In this document: positions 26,185 to 35,480 of the stretch, piece after piece | Position numbering within the stretch: position 1 is the stretch's first letter | Layout: each line of letters opens with the position of its first letter | Origin: OLB6 sp964467455 | GTDB taxonomy: Bacteria > Bacteroidota > Ignavibacteria > Kapaibacteriales > Kapaibacteriaceae | Assembly: GCA_964467455.1 (NCBI GenBank) | Contig: CAYXQJ010000016.1 | Span: forward strand, 9,695 to 73,694 | DNA length: 64,000 nt | Direction: 5' to 3' | Notes under the pieces: model-generated | The model's database searches: none | The model's input: the letters and a program-made list of their open reading frames with translations, nothing else | Told to the model about the DNA's origin: nothing | Program-made: the position numbers and the translations under genes

Positions 26185-27336
26185 TTACCTTGGCCATTCG
26201 CTCACCCGATGCCACCATTGGTTGAGCCAGGCTTGAAATACGGCCGGATTCTCGCCCGTACGCTTTGTAAGCTGGTTCATGGTGGCTTTCGCTCCCAGTG
26301 ATTTGTCCGGCCACAAATGGAGCCGCTGCGCCAATCCAACTTCCGTCGCGACCCGCTCGACCGTTCGCAAAGCATCAAGCGCATATTCCTGCCAACGTTC
26401 CCGAGTAGCGAACACCTCGCTTCGCAAAGAAACCCCCATGGCCCGTGCGTACGCCTGAATTCGTGCCACATTCTCGGCGCGAATGTTGATGGGTTCGTGG
26501 AAAACGGTGATGGGCTCAAGGTCCGCTATTGCGCGAAGGGTCTGGCGCAGATCCGATTCGTCACATTCGGGATACGTTGGGGCCATGGCGGCATAGAGGT
26601 GCAGCCCGGCCGCCCGGGCATCCATCAATGCCTTCAGTCGTTGGGAAGGGGCGGGGGCTTTGGGTTCATAAACCTTGGCGAGGTCATTACGCAGCGTCGG
26701 CAGACTCATGCCGAATACAAGTCGGTTGCCAAAGCTGCGATAAAGGTCAAAGTCCAATTTGGCCATTGGACTGCGCGTGAGGATGCGGACATTCAGGGTG
26801 GAATGATCACGAATCAATTCAAGGGAACGCCGCACAATGGCGCGGGCGTGTTTGGACAGAAGGCGCGCCCGGGCGGGATCAGGGTGGCGAATGGATTGGT
26901 ACGGATCAGTGGTGCTGGAGTAGAAGACGACTCGATTGCCGTCGGCTTTCAACTTTTCAAGCGGTGTTCGTTCCGCTTGTCGCAGCGAGGCAAGAAATCT
27001 GGTTTCATCCCAGGGACGCAGGAGCACGTAATCGCCCCACTCGGCATCGGCATCGCGAATCCCATAATCGGCGAGCGCCGGACCTTGCTTGATCGTGGCC
27101 GCGCTGGGGACATAACAGAAGCGACACGCATGGGAACAGCCGACCGCCGGGTTGAAGGCCCAATTCGAAAGGCTCTTGTAGATAAAATTGTTCGGAGCAA
27201 TGATTGCGGGCGCACGCCACAGATCAACCGGGCTCTTTTGAGCATCGGGTTGAGGGAGGAGGAAATCCTGATGGATGTTAACGGAGGACGATTGCGCGGG
27301 AGTGTTCACAGTGATGGATTCAGTTGCGGGGTTCAT
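26185..27336 (-). CDS. Radical SAM protein, SPL-like family (COG1533)
   Basis: 383 residues. The cluster motif is CSHACRFCY (C67, C71, C74; CxxxCxxC), as in proteins related to spore photoproduct lyase. NFIYKSLSNWAFNPAVGC before it and VVFYSSTTDPYQ after it are typical of the COG1533 (PA0069-like) group. The protein would bind a 4Fe-4S cluster and cleave S-adenosylmethionine reductively. The substrate is unknown; a link to DNA repair is only suggested by kinship. It lacks sporulation context. ATG at 27336. It belongs to the minus-strand series of accessory genes. Confidence 0.9.
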   Translation of the reverse strand: MNPATESITVNTPAQSSSVNIHQDFLLPQPDAQKSPVDLWRAPAIIAPNNFIYKSLSNWAFNPAVGCSHACRFCYVPSAATIKQGPALADYGIRDADAEWGDYVLLRPWDETRFLASLRQAERTPLEKLKADGNRVVFYSSTTDPYQSIRHPDPARARLLSKHARAIVRRSLELIRDHSTLNVRILTRSPMAKLDFDLYRSFGNRLVFGMSLPTLRNDLAKVYEPKAPAPSQRLKALMDARAAGLHLYAAMAPTYPECDESDLRQTLRAIADLEPITVFHEPINIRAENVARIQAYARAMGVSLRSEVFATRERWQEYALDALRTVERVATEVGLAQRLHLWPDKSLGAKATMNQLTKRTGENPAVFQAWLNQWWHRVSEWPR

Positions 27337-27427
27337 ATTCGGATCATTTGGATGTCAAAAGTGAAGGTTGTTTTGGGCAGGGGCACAATCCTTCGAAAGC
27401 CTTGAACCTTGGCAAGAACCTCGGGTC

Positions 27428-27739
27428 CTACCGGCGATGATTGTTCGCCTTTTCCTTTTCCTCCTCCGGATTTTGCGCTTGCGCAAAAATCCAGGAGTGC
27501 GCTTGGTCCGCTACTTTGCCGACGGTCAACAGGTCGTCGCGTCCGAATGAATCGGTGGACTTCCAGTTGTCGCCGTCCTTGTAGATGCGGTTGAACGTCA
27601 CGTTGTAACGCGTGCCGTTTTCCGTTTCGTTTCTCCACACTGCGGCTTTGATGGCGCCGAGGCGGACCTCATGGATGGGTTTTTGTTTTGCTGTTTGCAT
27701 AGGATCGTTTGTGTCGAAGGGTTCAGGGTCAAATTTCAT
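27428..27739 (-). CDS. Small conserved hypothetical protein of mobile DNA (103 aa)
   Basis: Begins MKFDPEPFDTNDPMQTAKQK and continues with PIHEVRLGAIKAAVWRNETE and RYNVTFNRIYKDGDNWKSTD, a pattern I associate with small plasmid/ICE proteins in many Proteobacteria and Planctomycetes. Start at 27739 has AGGAGGAAT 6-7 nt upstream. The tail is highly charged. No known activity. Confidence 0.75.
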   Translation of the reverse strand: MKFDPEPFDTNDPMQTAKQKPIHEVRLGAIKAAVWRNETENGTRYNVTFNRIYKDGDNWKSTDSFGRDDLLTVGKVADQAHSWIFAQAQNPEEEKEKANNHRR

Positions 27740-28096
27740 GGGTAATTCCTCCTGCCGGAAAAGTGGTTTGGTGACCGAAGCGGTCCTGGATGTAATACCA
27801 CGTTTTGAATCGCTAACCAAACGGCGTTGCGGACCAATGGATTCGCGAGCGAAATCAGGGACTTGGGGTTTGGAAAAGGGCAGCCGGGTTTCGGGCTGTA
27901 TCTGTTCCAAGTTGTCGCGCGGCGAATTCATGCCCTACAGTTTGCCTTTAACAACGGCATTCGTCGTCAGTGTGGTTGTGGTGCTGGCCGGGTGCTGAAC
28001 CGGCTTTCTGAATAAGTACAGGGCTGCCGCTTACGGTGCGGAGATTAGGAGCAGATTCTCCGCAGATGGTGCGGAGAATAAAAATGCTGGAAATTC
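27740..28096. other. Gap without a firm gene; holds a perfect inverted repeat
   Basis: A plus-strand frame near 27930-27998 encodes only MPYSLPLTTAFVVSVVVVLA then GC and a stop, a lipoprotein signal that ends at its cysteine; it could be a truncated lipoprotein start but is not supported as a gene. TTCTCCGCA (28056-28064) and TGCGGAGAA (28070-28078) form a perfect 9-bp inverted repeat. The stretch must also hold the promoter of the 27428-27739 gene. Confidence 0.5.
28056..28078. repeat. Perfect 9-bp inverted repeat after the DarB-like gene
   Basis: TTCTCCGCA-GATGG-TGCGGAGAA lies 19 nt beyond the stop of the minus-strand methylase-helicase gene. It can fold into a strong hairpin. It lacks a T-run on the minus strand side, so it may be a Rho-dependent or processing hairpin rather than a classic terminator. 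Confidence 0.5.
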
Positions 28097-31000
28097 TTAA
28101 GCCTCTCCTGCCAATTCAGTCTCCTCGGAATGTTCACTCTCAGTGATCGTCTCGGTAGCTGCGGTGTCGAGTTGAGCGGCGGCTTGATTCCTGGTGAGGT
28201 CGAGCAACGACTCGATCTCATCCTGACGCCGCGACAATGCGACTAGCTTCTCCTGATACTCAAATGGTTGCTCGGTCTGGACTTTCAAATCCTCGATTCG
28301 TTTGCGTGTGTCTACGAGGTTGCGTTCTGCAAGAGTGACCGTCTCCTCAAGGTTCTGGATAACGTATTCAACTGATCGGATTGTCCCGAGGGCGGTCGTG
28401 CCGACCTTGGCAATGTATGTGCCCGCGCCTTTGATCACGATATCCGCGCCGGACATGAAGTTGTGCGCCACAAAGACCTGAAAGCCCGCAAACTCACCAA
28501 CCAGCCTTTCACCACGCATCAGCTTGATGCGTTCGGCGTGTCGCAGCAACAACTCACCCGCGATGCCCCGGTCGCGAATCTCCTGCCGGTCCATCTGCAT
28601 CACAAAGGCATCCCCGTGGGTGTCGTGGCGTCGAACAATGTCCTCCCGGATTTCGGCCAGCCGCTTTTCCAGCCTTGGAATTTCATCATGGAGATGGCGC
28701 ACCTTACTGCGCAACCGGAACTGGGTTTCGGTGTGCTGCGTTCGAAGCCGTGACAGCCGGGCAACTTCGGCGTCCACACTGGCCTTCTCGATCACCATCG
28801 GATTACCGGAAGCGATGGCCTTCACTTCGGCGTAGGTCAACGCCGCACCATCAACGTCCTCGATCCGGCGCAACTCAGTTTCGCCCGTCATCACCTGAGC
28901 GATGAACCGCGCCTTGGTTTCGAGGGTCTGCCACATGTAAGCGTCGAAGGATTCCTCGGTGACGTAACGGTAAATCTGGACCTCGGGATTCTCGTTGCCC
29001 TGGCGGAGGATGCGGCCTTCGCGCTGTTCGACATCGGCGGGTCGCCACGGCGCATCCAGGTGATGCAACGCGATCAATCGCTGCTGCACGTTCGTGCCCG
29101 TGCCCATCTTCTGGGTGCTACCGAAGAGAATGCGGACGCGACCGGCACGCACATCACGAAACAACATCAGCTTTGCTGCGTCGCTATCGTGGTCCTGAAT
29201 GAAAGCCATTTCACCAGCGGGAACCCCCAAGGACTGCAACTTGTCCCGCATGTCCTCATACACCGAAAAGCCCTGACCGTTCGTCGGCACGGACAAGTCG
29301 CAGAACACAAGCTGTGCGAGCTGTTTCCCCGCAGTTTCCTGCCAGATACGGAATACTTCCGCGACTGCGAGGTTCACCTTGCTGGTCGGGTGATCAGGCA
29401 ATTCCGGTTGGTGCAGACGTAAATCCAGCGCGGCCTTTCGACCGTCCGTGGTGACAAGCAGCATGTTGTCCGTCCGTGGATCAACATGCCCGCCCCGCAA
29501 TGCTTCGGCCCGTTCCACGAGCGACTCAACAATTGCCTTCAACTCCTTCGAGCACGGCGCGCCAATCACGATGGGTTTGCCGGTGCGTAATTCCGGCACG
29601 GGCAGCTTGAGCATCTTTTGAGTTTGAATGTCGGCCACCTGCCGAAACTGTTGCATGAGTTCGGGCACGTTGATGAACCGGGCGAAACGCGTGTTCAGGC
29701 GATAACCCGAACCGTCCGGGGAAAGTTCCATGGCCGATACCGGTTCGCCGAATGTCGCCGCCCATGAATCGAAGTGATCCACCTTGAGCGATTTCAACGC
29801 GGTCATCTGGAGATACCGTTGCATGGTGAACATCTCGGCGACACTGTTGGCAATGGGCGTGCCAGTGGCGAACACCACGCCCGCGCCCGAATTCAGGCGC
29901 TGGACGTGAAGCACCTTCAGGAACATGTCGAAGGCGCGTTGCGAAGCCGTGGCGGGCAGGCCCGCAATGCGATTCATCTTCGAAACATAAAGCAGGTTTT
30001 TGAAGTAATGCGCTTCATCCACGAACAAGCGGTCCACCCCAAGTTCCTCAAACGTGAGCGTGTCATCCTTCTTTTCGTTCGCCGCGAGTTCCTTGAGCTT
30101 GGCCTCCAGTTTCTTCTTTGCGCGTTCGAGTTGCTTCACAATCCGCGAATCACCCGCCTTGCGCTGCTGCTCGACCGCCAGACTGAGTTCGCGCAATTCC
30201 GCGTGGATGAATTCCTCCTGGGTTTCGCGCGACACCGGTATCTTCTCGAAACCGGAATGTGTGACGATCACGGCATCCCAGTTACCGGTGGCGATGCGGC
30301 TCATCAGAGTCTTGCGGCGCTGCTTTTCGAAATCCTCCTTCTCGGCCACCAGAATGTTGGCACCGGGATACAGCGTCAGAAGTTCAGAGGAAAACTGGCC
30401 GAGCATGTGATTTGGGACACTGAACAAGGTCTTGCGCGCGAAGCCGAGCCGTTTGAGTTCCATCGCAGCCGCGACCATTGTGTAGGTTTTGCCGGCGCCG
30501 ACGACGTGGGCGAGCAGGCAGTTCGGCGTTTGCAGAACGCGCCACACGGCGGCGCGCTGATGCGGACGCAACTGGATCGTCGGGCTCGCGCCCGGTAATC
30601 GCAGGTGATCGCCGTTGAAGGTGCGCAGCCGGATGTTGTTGAATTCGTCATTGTATTTCCGGGCCAGCCGCTCGCACCGTTCGTCGTCCTGCCAGATCCA
30701 TTCCTTGAATCGGTCCTTGAGCTTCTGATGTTTGTCGCGCGCGGCTTCGGTGGCGGGCACATTCACCACATCCTTGTCCTTATCCGGGTCATGGTCATAG
30801 ACCGTCGGGGTGCGAAGATTCAAGGCGTCCTCCAACAACTCCAGGGCCGTGCGCCGGTCCGTGCCGTGTTCAGTGGTGTTGGCGACCGAGAACTTCACGG
30901 AGTAGCCGGCGCGCACCACCCAGAGGCCGAGTTGTGGGACGTGGCTGACGGAAATGCCGCTTTCGCCAAGTAACTCCTCGGCGAAGCGCTGGATGTCTTC

Positions 31001-33238
31001 GGTTGGAATCCAGGTGCTCCCCAGCCGGGCATCAATCTCGGAAGGATTGAGGTCCGTCGGCTGAACTTGTTTGAGCGCCTCGACATTTGGTGCGAATGCA
31101 TCGTCGGCCAGGGCCGCCGCCTCCGCCACGGCCAGTTTCGCCCGCACATTGCCCGAGAGATAGTCATCCTCCGTCTCCCAGCGATTCGTTTGCGGATTAA
31201 GAAAGATGGCCCCGTGCAGGTCGGGCAGAAACTCCGAGGGTTTGCGATGCAACAATCCGGCCAGATGCTCCAGGTCCACACCACCGCGTTCTCCCAGCGT
31301 GACCAGCAAGGCATCCTGCGCGGTCTTGATTTCCGCATCCACAGTCCCGCGTTGAATGGTGCGTTCCCGAAAGATGGCGGCCTTCTCCGCCCGTTTGCGT
31401 TGCTCATCGTAATGTTCGAGCGACAGCAGAAGGGGCAGGTCGGGATCACCGCGAAAGGCTGTCGTATTGGCGCGGTCCGAAAGGTAACCGTGCCGGCTGA
31501 TGAACCGGTCATAAGCACGGTTGAGCTGCTCACGGCAGAGAGCGACCTCCGCTTCATCGGCGGATTCGAGCTGGGAACGCAGACACCGCCGCACGGCATC
31601 ACGCACCTGAATCATGCCGCGAATGCGTTGCGCCCGGGACCAGGACATATCCTCGATCACCCGAATCCGGTCGCCGTCGCGAAAACCGATCCGATCATTG
31701 ACGAGGGTGTAGGCATTGGGTTTGACGTGCTCTGGTGCGGGATACACCTGCTCGATGTCCGGCGGGGTGATCCGGGTGACATGGGGCTGGATGATGTTTC
31801 GGGGAAAATGGCTGAAGGCTGCCGTGAGTTGGTCGGAAAGATTACGACCGTTACTGACCAAGGTGGGTTCGTTGTCGCGATACATCCGTCCCTCCAAACG
31901 CATTTCCCCGAGCATCAGGTTCGGGCGCGTGGCGAAGTATTCGTTGACGGACATTTGTTCGCCGAGGGAGTTGGTGATTTCGGCCACTTCCTTCCAGGCG
32001 GAACCGGAGGGGATTTCACCCGGGGCACGTTTTTGCAAGACGATGATGTCGGTGGTGACCTCGGTGTTCGCGTTGTGCTTGAAGGCGTCGTTGGGCAAGC
32101 GAATGGCACCGACCAGATCGGCCTGATGACTGACATACTCGCGCAAGCTCCCGTCGAGTTTGTCCATCGTGCCCTTGGACGTGATGAACAATATCAGTCC
32201 GCCGGGCCGAACCTTGTCCAGTGCCTTGGCAAAGAAGTAATCGTGAATCACGAAGCCCCAAGACTTGAATTGGGGATCGAACGGCTTGTAGTCGCCGAAG
32301 GGGATGTTCGAGATCGCCACATCGAAGAAGCCGTCGGCAAGTCTGGCTTCCTCGAACGGTTGATGTCGAAGGTCGGCATCCGGATAAAGCAACCGGGCGA
32401 TACGGGTGGTGACGGAATCAATCTCGACGCCGGTGATCTGGGAATGGGAATGTATCTCGTCCGGCATCAAACCGATGAAATGGCCCAAGCCGCAGGCCGG
32501 CTCCAGAATGCGGCCATGAGCAAAGCCCAATTGTTGGAGCAGCGCATACATGGCGCGAATGATCAGGGGCGCGGTGTAATGCGCGTTGAGCGTGGTGGCG
32601 CGGGCGGACTCGAATTCCTCGGTGGTCAGTAACGATTCCAAGCGGTTTCGTTCCTTGGACCATTGTTCGTTGCTGTAATCGAAGACTTGGGGCAAACCAC
32701 CCCAGCCAACGTAGCGAACCAAAATCTGCTTTTCGTTGTCGCACGGTTCGCGCTGTTCACTTTCGAGCACTTTCAGCAGCGCGATGGCGTCGAGATTGCC
32801 CTGGCATTTCCGCCGCAGCGATCCAGTGCCGATACTGTCCTGGTCGGTGATGCGGTAGTTCCGGGTATTGCGAACTGGCAACGGATCGGTCAGGCCGACT
32901 TCTTTGGCGTCGGCTTCCGTTCGGGTCGGAGATACACGTAGCGGAACTGCACAATCTCCCACGCCCGGGTCTGGGCCTGGTCGGGGGTCAGTCCCTGTTG
33001 CAGGAAGTGGCGGCGCAGGTCGTCCGTTTCTGCCGTCGTCCGTTCCTCCGCCTCCATCAGGGCCTGGTGCAGTTGGCCCTTGCGTTCCAGTTCGGCCACC
33101 ATCTTCGGCAGGAAACGTCGCCAGAATTTCTCGGCCTGGCAGCCGAATTGAGTCAGGGATTTCATGGTCAGGTAACCTCAGTGAAAATAAATCCAGTTGG
33201 AGGTCATCGTTCGTGCGCCTCCGTTCCAAGACCGGCAT
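28097..33238 (-). CDS. DarB-like DNA methylase-helicase fusion (up to 1,713 aa)
   Basis: A very large protein of the type carried by plasmids, ICEs and phages (P1 DarB relatives), which protect incoming DNA from restriction. An N6-adenine methylase-like domain comes first: LEPACGLGHFIGLMP as the AdoMet site and ISNIPFGDYKPFD near residue 309 in place of NPPY, followed by RPGGLILFITSKGTMDK. A SNF2-type helicase follows: Walker A HVVGAGKTYTM near 910, VDEAHYFKNL near 1068, SAT-like FATGTP, and QREGRILRQGN. The C-terminus is coiled coil. The start is unsure: ATG at 33238 has GGAGGGGGAG before it, but residues 25-116 are Pro/Gly-rich and overlap another good reading frame on the same strand, so translation may instead begin at CTG 32893 or TTG 32881. 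Confidence 0.9.
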   Translation of the reverse strand: MPVLERRRTNDDLQLDLFSLRLPDHEIPDSIRLPGREILATFPAEDGGRTGTQGPTAPGPDGGGGTDDGRNGRPAPPLPATGTDPRPGPDPGVGDCAVPLRVSPTRTEADAKEVGLTDPLPVRNTRNYRITDQDSIGTGSLRRKCQGNLDAIALLKVLESEQREPCDNEKQILVRYVGWGGLPQVFDYSNEQWSKERNRLESLLTTEEFESARATTLNAHYTAPLIIRAMYALLQQLGFAHGRILEPACGLGHFIGLMPDEIHSHSQITGVEIDSVTTRIARLLYPDADLRHQPFEEARLADGFFDVAISNIPFGDYKPFDPQFKSWGFVIHDYFFAKALDKVRPGGLILFITSKGTMDKLDGSLREYVSHQADLVGAIRLPNDAFKHNANTEVTTDIIVLQKRAPGEIPSGSAWKEVAEITNSLGEQMSVNEYFATRPNLMLGEMRLEGRMYRDNEPTLVSNGRNLSDQLTAAFSHFPRNIIQPHVTRITPPDIEQVYPAPEHVKPNAYTLVNDRIGFRDGDRIRVIEDMSWSRAQRIRGMIQVRDAVRRCLRSQLESADEAEVALCREQLNRAYDRFISRHGYLSDRANTTAFRGDPDLPLLLSLEHYDEQRKRAEKAAIFRERTIQRGTVDAEIKTAQDALLVTLGERGGVDLEHLAGLLHRKPSEFLPDLHGAIFLNPQTNRWETEDDYLSGNVRAKLAVAEAAALADDAFAPNVEALKQVQPTDLNPSEIDARLGSTWIPTEDIQRFAEELLGESGISVSHVPQLGLWVVRAGYSVKFSVANTTEHGTDRRTALELLEDALNLRTPTVYDHDPDKDKDVVNVPATEAARDKHQKLKDRFKEWIWQDDERCERLARKYNDEFNNIRLRTFNGDHLRLPGASPTIQLRPHQRAAVWRVLQTPNCLLAHVVGAGKTYTMVAAAMELKRLGFARKTLFSVPNHMLGQFSSELLTLYPGANILVAEKEDFEKQRRKTLMSRIATGNWDAVIVTHSGFEKIPVSRETQEEFIHAELRELSLAVEQQRKAGDSRIVKQLERAKKKLEAKLKELAANEKKDDTLTFEELGVDRLFVDEAHYFKNLLYVSKMNRIAGLPATASQRAFDMFLKVLHVQRLNSGAGVVFATGTPIANSVAEMFTMQRYLQMTALKSLKVDHFDSWAATFGEPVSAMELSPDGSGYRLNTRFARFINVPELMQQFRQVADIQTQKMLKLPVPELRTGKPIVIGAPCSKELKAIVESLVERAEALRGGHVDPRTDNMLLVTTDGRKAALDLRLHQPELPDHPTSKVNLAVAEVFRIWQETAGKQLAQLVFCDLSVPTNGQGFSVYEDMRDKLQSLGVPAGEMAFIQDHDSDAAKLMLFRDVRAGRVRILFGSTQKMGTGTNVQQRLIALHHLDAPWRPADVEQREGRILRQGNENPEVQIYRYVTEESFDAYMWQTLETKARFIAQVMTGETELRRIEDVDGAALTYAEVKAIASGNPMVIEKASVDAEVARLSRLRTQHTETQFRLRSKVRHLHDEIPRLEKRLAEIREDIVRRHDTHGDAFVMQMDRQEIRDRGIAGELLLRHAERIKLMRGERLVGEFAGFQVFVAHNFMSGADIVIKGAGTYIAKVGTTALGTIRSVEYVIQNLEETVTLAERNLVDTRKRIEDLKVQTEQPFEYQEKLVALSRRQDEIESLLDLTRNQAAAQLDTAATETITESEHSEETELAGEA
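32890..33165 (-). CDS. Small helical protein overlapping the DarB-like gene in another frame
   Basis: 91 residues with natural composition: MKSLTQFGCQAEKFWRRFLP, KMVAELERKGQLHQALMEAE and AWEIVQFRYVYL. It resembles, in pattern, small element-borne proteins of the FLxxxxPxxxxEL...G.L...L type (TnpV-like), which is an uncertain kinship. In the same stretch the DarB-like frame reads PTAPGPDGGGG and PAPPLPATGTDPRPGPDPG, which looks like a shadow. Its ATG at 33165 has a weak GAGG upstream. Its TGA (32890-32892) overlaps a possible CTG start of the big gene. Confidence 0.65.
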   Translation of the reverse strand: MKSLTQFGCQAEKFWRRFLPKMVAELERKGQLHQALMEAEERTTAETDDLRRHFLQQGLTPDQAQTRAWEIVQFRYVYLRPERKPTPKKSA

Positions 33239-33846
33239 GTGACTCCCCCTCCGAACCACTCAAGTGAAGCCAGACGAGCATCCGGCTGTTTTGGAATTAC
33301 CGCGTTCCTCGGCGGCTAGTCAAACCACACGGCCAACTCTGCGGAATCCTTGAGGCCAGTTTTCGTGACGACGTATCGCAGCGTCAAAGTGTGCCACGGG
33401 GAACACTGCGTCTGGCAGGCTGAAAACGCGGTTAACGCTGATTCACCCAATGTTTACGGGCCAAACTGATTTCAATCCGGCTGCCGTAGTTAACCAATCG
33501 TTAACCGGTACAAGTCACTATGAATCTGGATATTGTTGGTGATCAACGAGGTTTTTTCGCACCGAAGGTGCATCCGGTGTGTGTAGAAAATTTTTGGGTT
33601 GAAGCTGACTGAAATTGGCTTTGGTGCTCGGGTGGAGGTTGTGGGCGGCTTGGCGGCTTGGGTAATTTCGGCTGGGTCAGCGTCCGAAGCGTTTCGGTGG
33701 GTGGAGGTTTTTGCAGATTGGGATGGCTGCAAACTTGGCTCTGGTTCGGGTGATGTGCAAAAGGAGACAGCTTGCGGGGTTCGGATGGGTTGAATTGGAA
33801 GGCAGCGCGGATTGATTCTGGGTGTGTCCGCGCTGCCCGATAAATT
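33239..33846. other. Gap of 608 nt without a convincing gene
   Basis: Upstream of the DarB-like gene and downstream of the DUF1281-like gene, both on the minus strand. It contains three GTTAAC words (33431-33436, 33489-33494, 33500-33505), the last two 5 nt apart, which could be a regulator-binding cluster. Longer open frames in it are Pro/Ser/His-rich and look non-coding. Confidence 0.5.
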
Positions 33847-34245
33847 TCAGAAATGGATGCAGTGGTCTTCGAGTTTGCCGGCTGCCGCCATTGCCAGACC
33901 TTTGTAGCCGTCGCCGGGTTCTTCGTATTCGAGGATGAACACCAGTTCGGGCCAGAGGCCGCTGATCTGGCGAAGCGTGTCGAGGGGCGGACTCCAAGCG
34001 GTATCGAATTCGCAGATGAGGGCGTCATCCCAGTCGTCAGTGATTCGGAATTCCAGCGCCTCGGCGGGTTCATTCACGAGGTTCGGGTCAGGCTCGGGAA
34101 ACAAATCCTGAAAGGTCAGCACCTGTGCTGACAGGACTCCTTCAGGATTCGTAGGGGCACAGACTTTCGCGAGTCCGTCCCGAAATCGTGAGATGGATTC
34201 TTCTGAGCCAAGAACGCGTAACGTGTTACTACACCAATTTGGCAC
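33847..34245 (-). CDS. Api92/DUF1281-like protein
   Basis: A 132-residue protein beginning MPNWCSNTLRVLG, the signature start of the DUF1281/YubB ferredoxin-like (Api92-like) family found on plasmids and phages. The core DLFPEPDPNLVNEPAEALEF and CEFDTAWSPPLDTLRQI match the family layout (a Trp/Asp-rich alpha+beta domain); the final part FILEYEEPGDGY is also typical. The start is a GTG at 34245 with AAAGGA about 7 nt before it. The role is unknown. The upstream gene is separated by an intrinsic terminator at 34261-34293. Confidence 0.85.
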   Translation of the reverse strand: MPNWCSNTLRVLGSEESISRFRDGLAKVCAPTNPEGVLSAQVLTFQDLFPEPDPNLVNEPAEALEFRITDDWDDALICEFDTAWSPPLDTLRQISGLWPELVFILEYEEPGDGYKGLAMAAAGKLEDHCIHF

Positions 34246-34260
34246 GTGCTGTTCCTTTGT

Positions 34261-34293
34261 AAAAAGGCCGCCGCACCGGGATTGGTGCGGCGG
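34261..34293 (-). terminator. Rho-independent terminator after the small membrane protein gene
   Basis: On the minus strand CCGCCGCACC (34284-34293) pairs with GGTGCGGCGG (34268-34277) around a 6-nt loop, followed by a run of five T (34261-34265). It lies 10 nt past the stop codon of the 67-residue protein gene. Confidence 0.8.
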
Positions 34294-34302
34294 TGGTAAA
34301 AT

Positions 34303-34506
34303 CTATCGTCTTGGCTGGTCTTCCGTCGGTCCGCCGGCTGTTGCTTGGTCTGTCTTGAACTTCATCGCTTGAAGGGTCTGAAGTTGGCATTCGACGCGGA
34401 TGAGTCTTCGGCGTTGAATCCAGATTAACAGTCCAAGCCATAGCATCGTCAGAAACATGACGGTTAATTTCCATTGGATGGGGTCGTTCAGAATGAAGGT
34501 CTCCAT
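34303..34506 (-). CDS. Small single-span membrane protein (67 aa)
   Basis: Reads METFILNDPIQWKLTVMFLT, then MLWLGLLIWIQRRRLIRVE, a membrane span followed by a basic cytosolic stretch and a Gln/Lys tail. The ATG at 34506 has GAGGAG 4 nt upstream. The frame is open further upstream but that part lies in the ardC gene. It belongs to the minus-strand set after ardC. No function recognised. Confidence 0.72.
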   Translation of the reverse strand: METFILNDPIQWKLTVMFLTMLWLGLLIWIQRRRLIRVECQLQTLQAMKFKTDQATAGGPTEDQPRR

Positions 34507-34561
34507 AATCTCCTCGTTGTTTTGCGAAGACCGGAGATTTACCTCCCCGGCCTTCTGATGG

Positions 34562-35464
34562 TTAAACTTGGCCGGGTTGTGCCACCAGCACAGTGGACGA
34601 TTGCGTCGGCATGGTTTCCAGGTTGCCGCGCCGGATGTAATCAACGGCACGTTGGGCAGCGGATGCCGCCCGCAACAACAACCGGTTATCTTTTTGGAAC
34701 ACGCGCGACCATTCCGCGATGTATCCTGCCTGAAGTTCCTCGGTCTCCCGGTTCTTGATGCCGGCAATGCCACACAAGAATGCCGCACCAAATTCCGCCA
34801 CGAGTTCCTCAAACGAATACCGCTCCCTGTGGTCGCCGCCGGAATCCGCAAACCGGTTCAACCGTTTCGCGTGACCGGTGGAATGCACCAGTTCATGGAA
34901 CAATGTGCCGAAATACTCCGGCGCACTGGTGAACTGTCCGAGGTGGGGCATTTTGACAACATCCGTCACCGGGCAATAGGCTGGTTGAAAGGTCCGGGCG
35001 TGCTCGATTTCCGGTCGGTCTGGTATGGCCTCGAATAATTGCGTGGCCGTGTCAATGGTCGCGGTTGTTTCGGTTTCAAGGTCATCAGCCGGGCGGGCGA
35101 TGCCTTCGACCTGTTCGAGATTAAACACGGCACTGACGAACGGCACGCAGGGCGCGACAGATTCCTTGCCGGTTTTGGCGCGTTGCTTTGCCATTTCTTC
35201 CGGTGTGCGCCATTTCCAGAAAATCACCGGCGTCGAGCGTTCTCCTTTGCGCACGTGACCACCCCGGCGCTGGGCTTCGCGATAGGTAATCCAATAGCGC
35301 GATTGATGCCCGGTGGAGTTCAACAGCAGGATGTTGATGCCGCGATACTCCTTCCCGGTGGTGAGGCTCTTGGGCAATCCCGTTGCCCAGGTCTTGCGCC
35401 ACGGGATGGTGCCGGTGGCCAGTTGCTGCAAAATGCGGTCCGTGACGAGTTGATAAATGTCCAT
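34562..35464 (-). CDS. ardC: ArdC-like antirestriction protein
   Basis: 300 residues with the two parts of ArdC: an N-terminal ssDNA-binding domain (MDIYQLVTDRILQQLATGTI, PWRKTW, YRGINILLL, WITYREAQRRGGHVRKGE) and a C-terminal zinc-peptidase-like domain with HELVHSTGH (190-198) and EELVAEFGAAFLC supplying the third ligand. ArdC proteins protect transferred single-stranded DNA and are carried by conjugative plasmids. ATG at 35464 has AGGAGG about 6 nt upstream. It lies between a hairpin terminator (35481-35512) and the small membrane protein gene. Confidence 0.93.
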   Translation of the reverse strand: MDIYQLVTDRILQQLATGTIPWRKTWATGLPKSLTTGKEYRGINILLLNSTGHQSRYWITYREAQRRGGHVRKGERSTPVIFWKWRTPEEMAKQRAKTGKESVAPCVPFVSAVFNLEQVEGIARPADDLETETTATIDTATQLFEAIPDRPEIEHARTFQPAYCPVTDVVKMPHLGQFTSAPEYFGTLFHELVHSTGHAKRLNRFADSGGDHRERYSFEELVAEFGAAFLCGIAGIKNRETEELQAGYIAEWSRVFQKDNRLLLRAASAAQRAVDYIRRGNLETMPTQSSTVLVAQPGQV

Positions 35465-35480
35465 GGTAAATTCCTCCTGA

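Noticed and set aside
26317..27405. Plus-strand frame of 362 codons
   Set aside because: Lies opposite the radical SAM gene, whose CxxxCxxC motif and coding quality are clear.
27930..27998. Mini lipoprotein-like frame ending in LAGC and a stop
   Set aside because: A lipoprotein that ends at its lipidated Cys would be non-functional, and the ribosome site is weak; noted in the gap description only.
29774..30598. Plus-strand frame of 274 codons inside the helicase part
   Set aside because: Antisense to Walker A and DEAH motifs of the DarB-like protein.
31067..32632. Plus-strand frame of 521 codons inside the DarB-like gene
   Set aside because: Antisense to conserved methylase motifs; a GC-driven shadow without a ribosome site or recognisable domain.
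33543..34073. Minus-strand frame partly in the gap and partly in the DUF1281-like gene
   Set aside because: Pro/Ser/His-rich low-complexity translation in a frame other than the supported gene.
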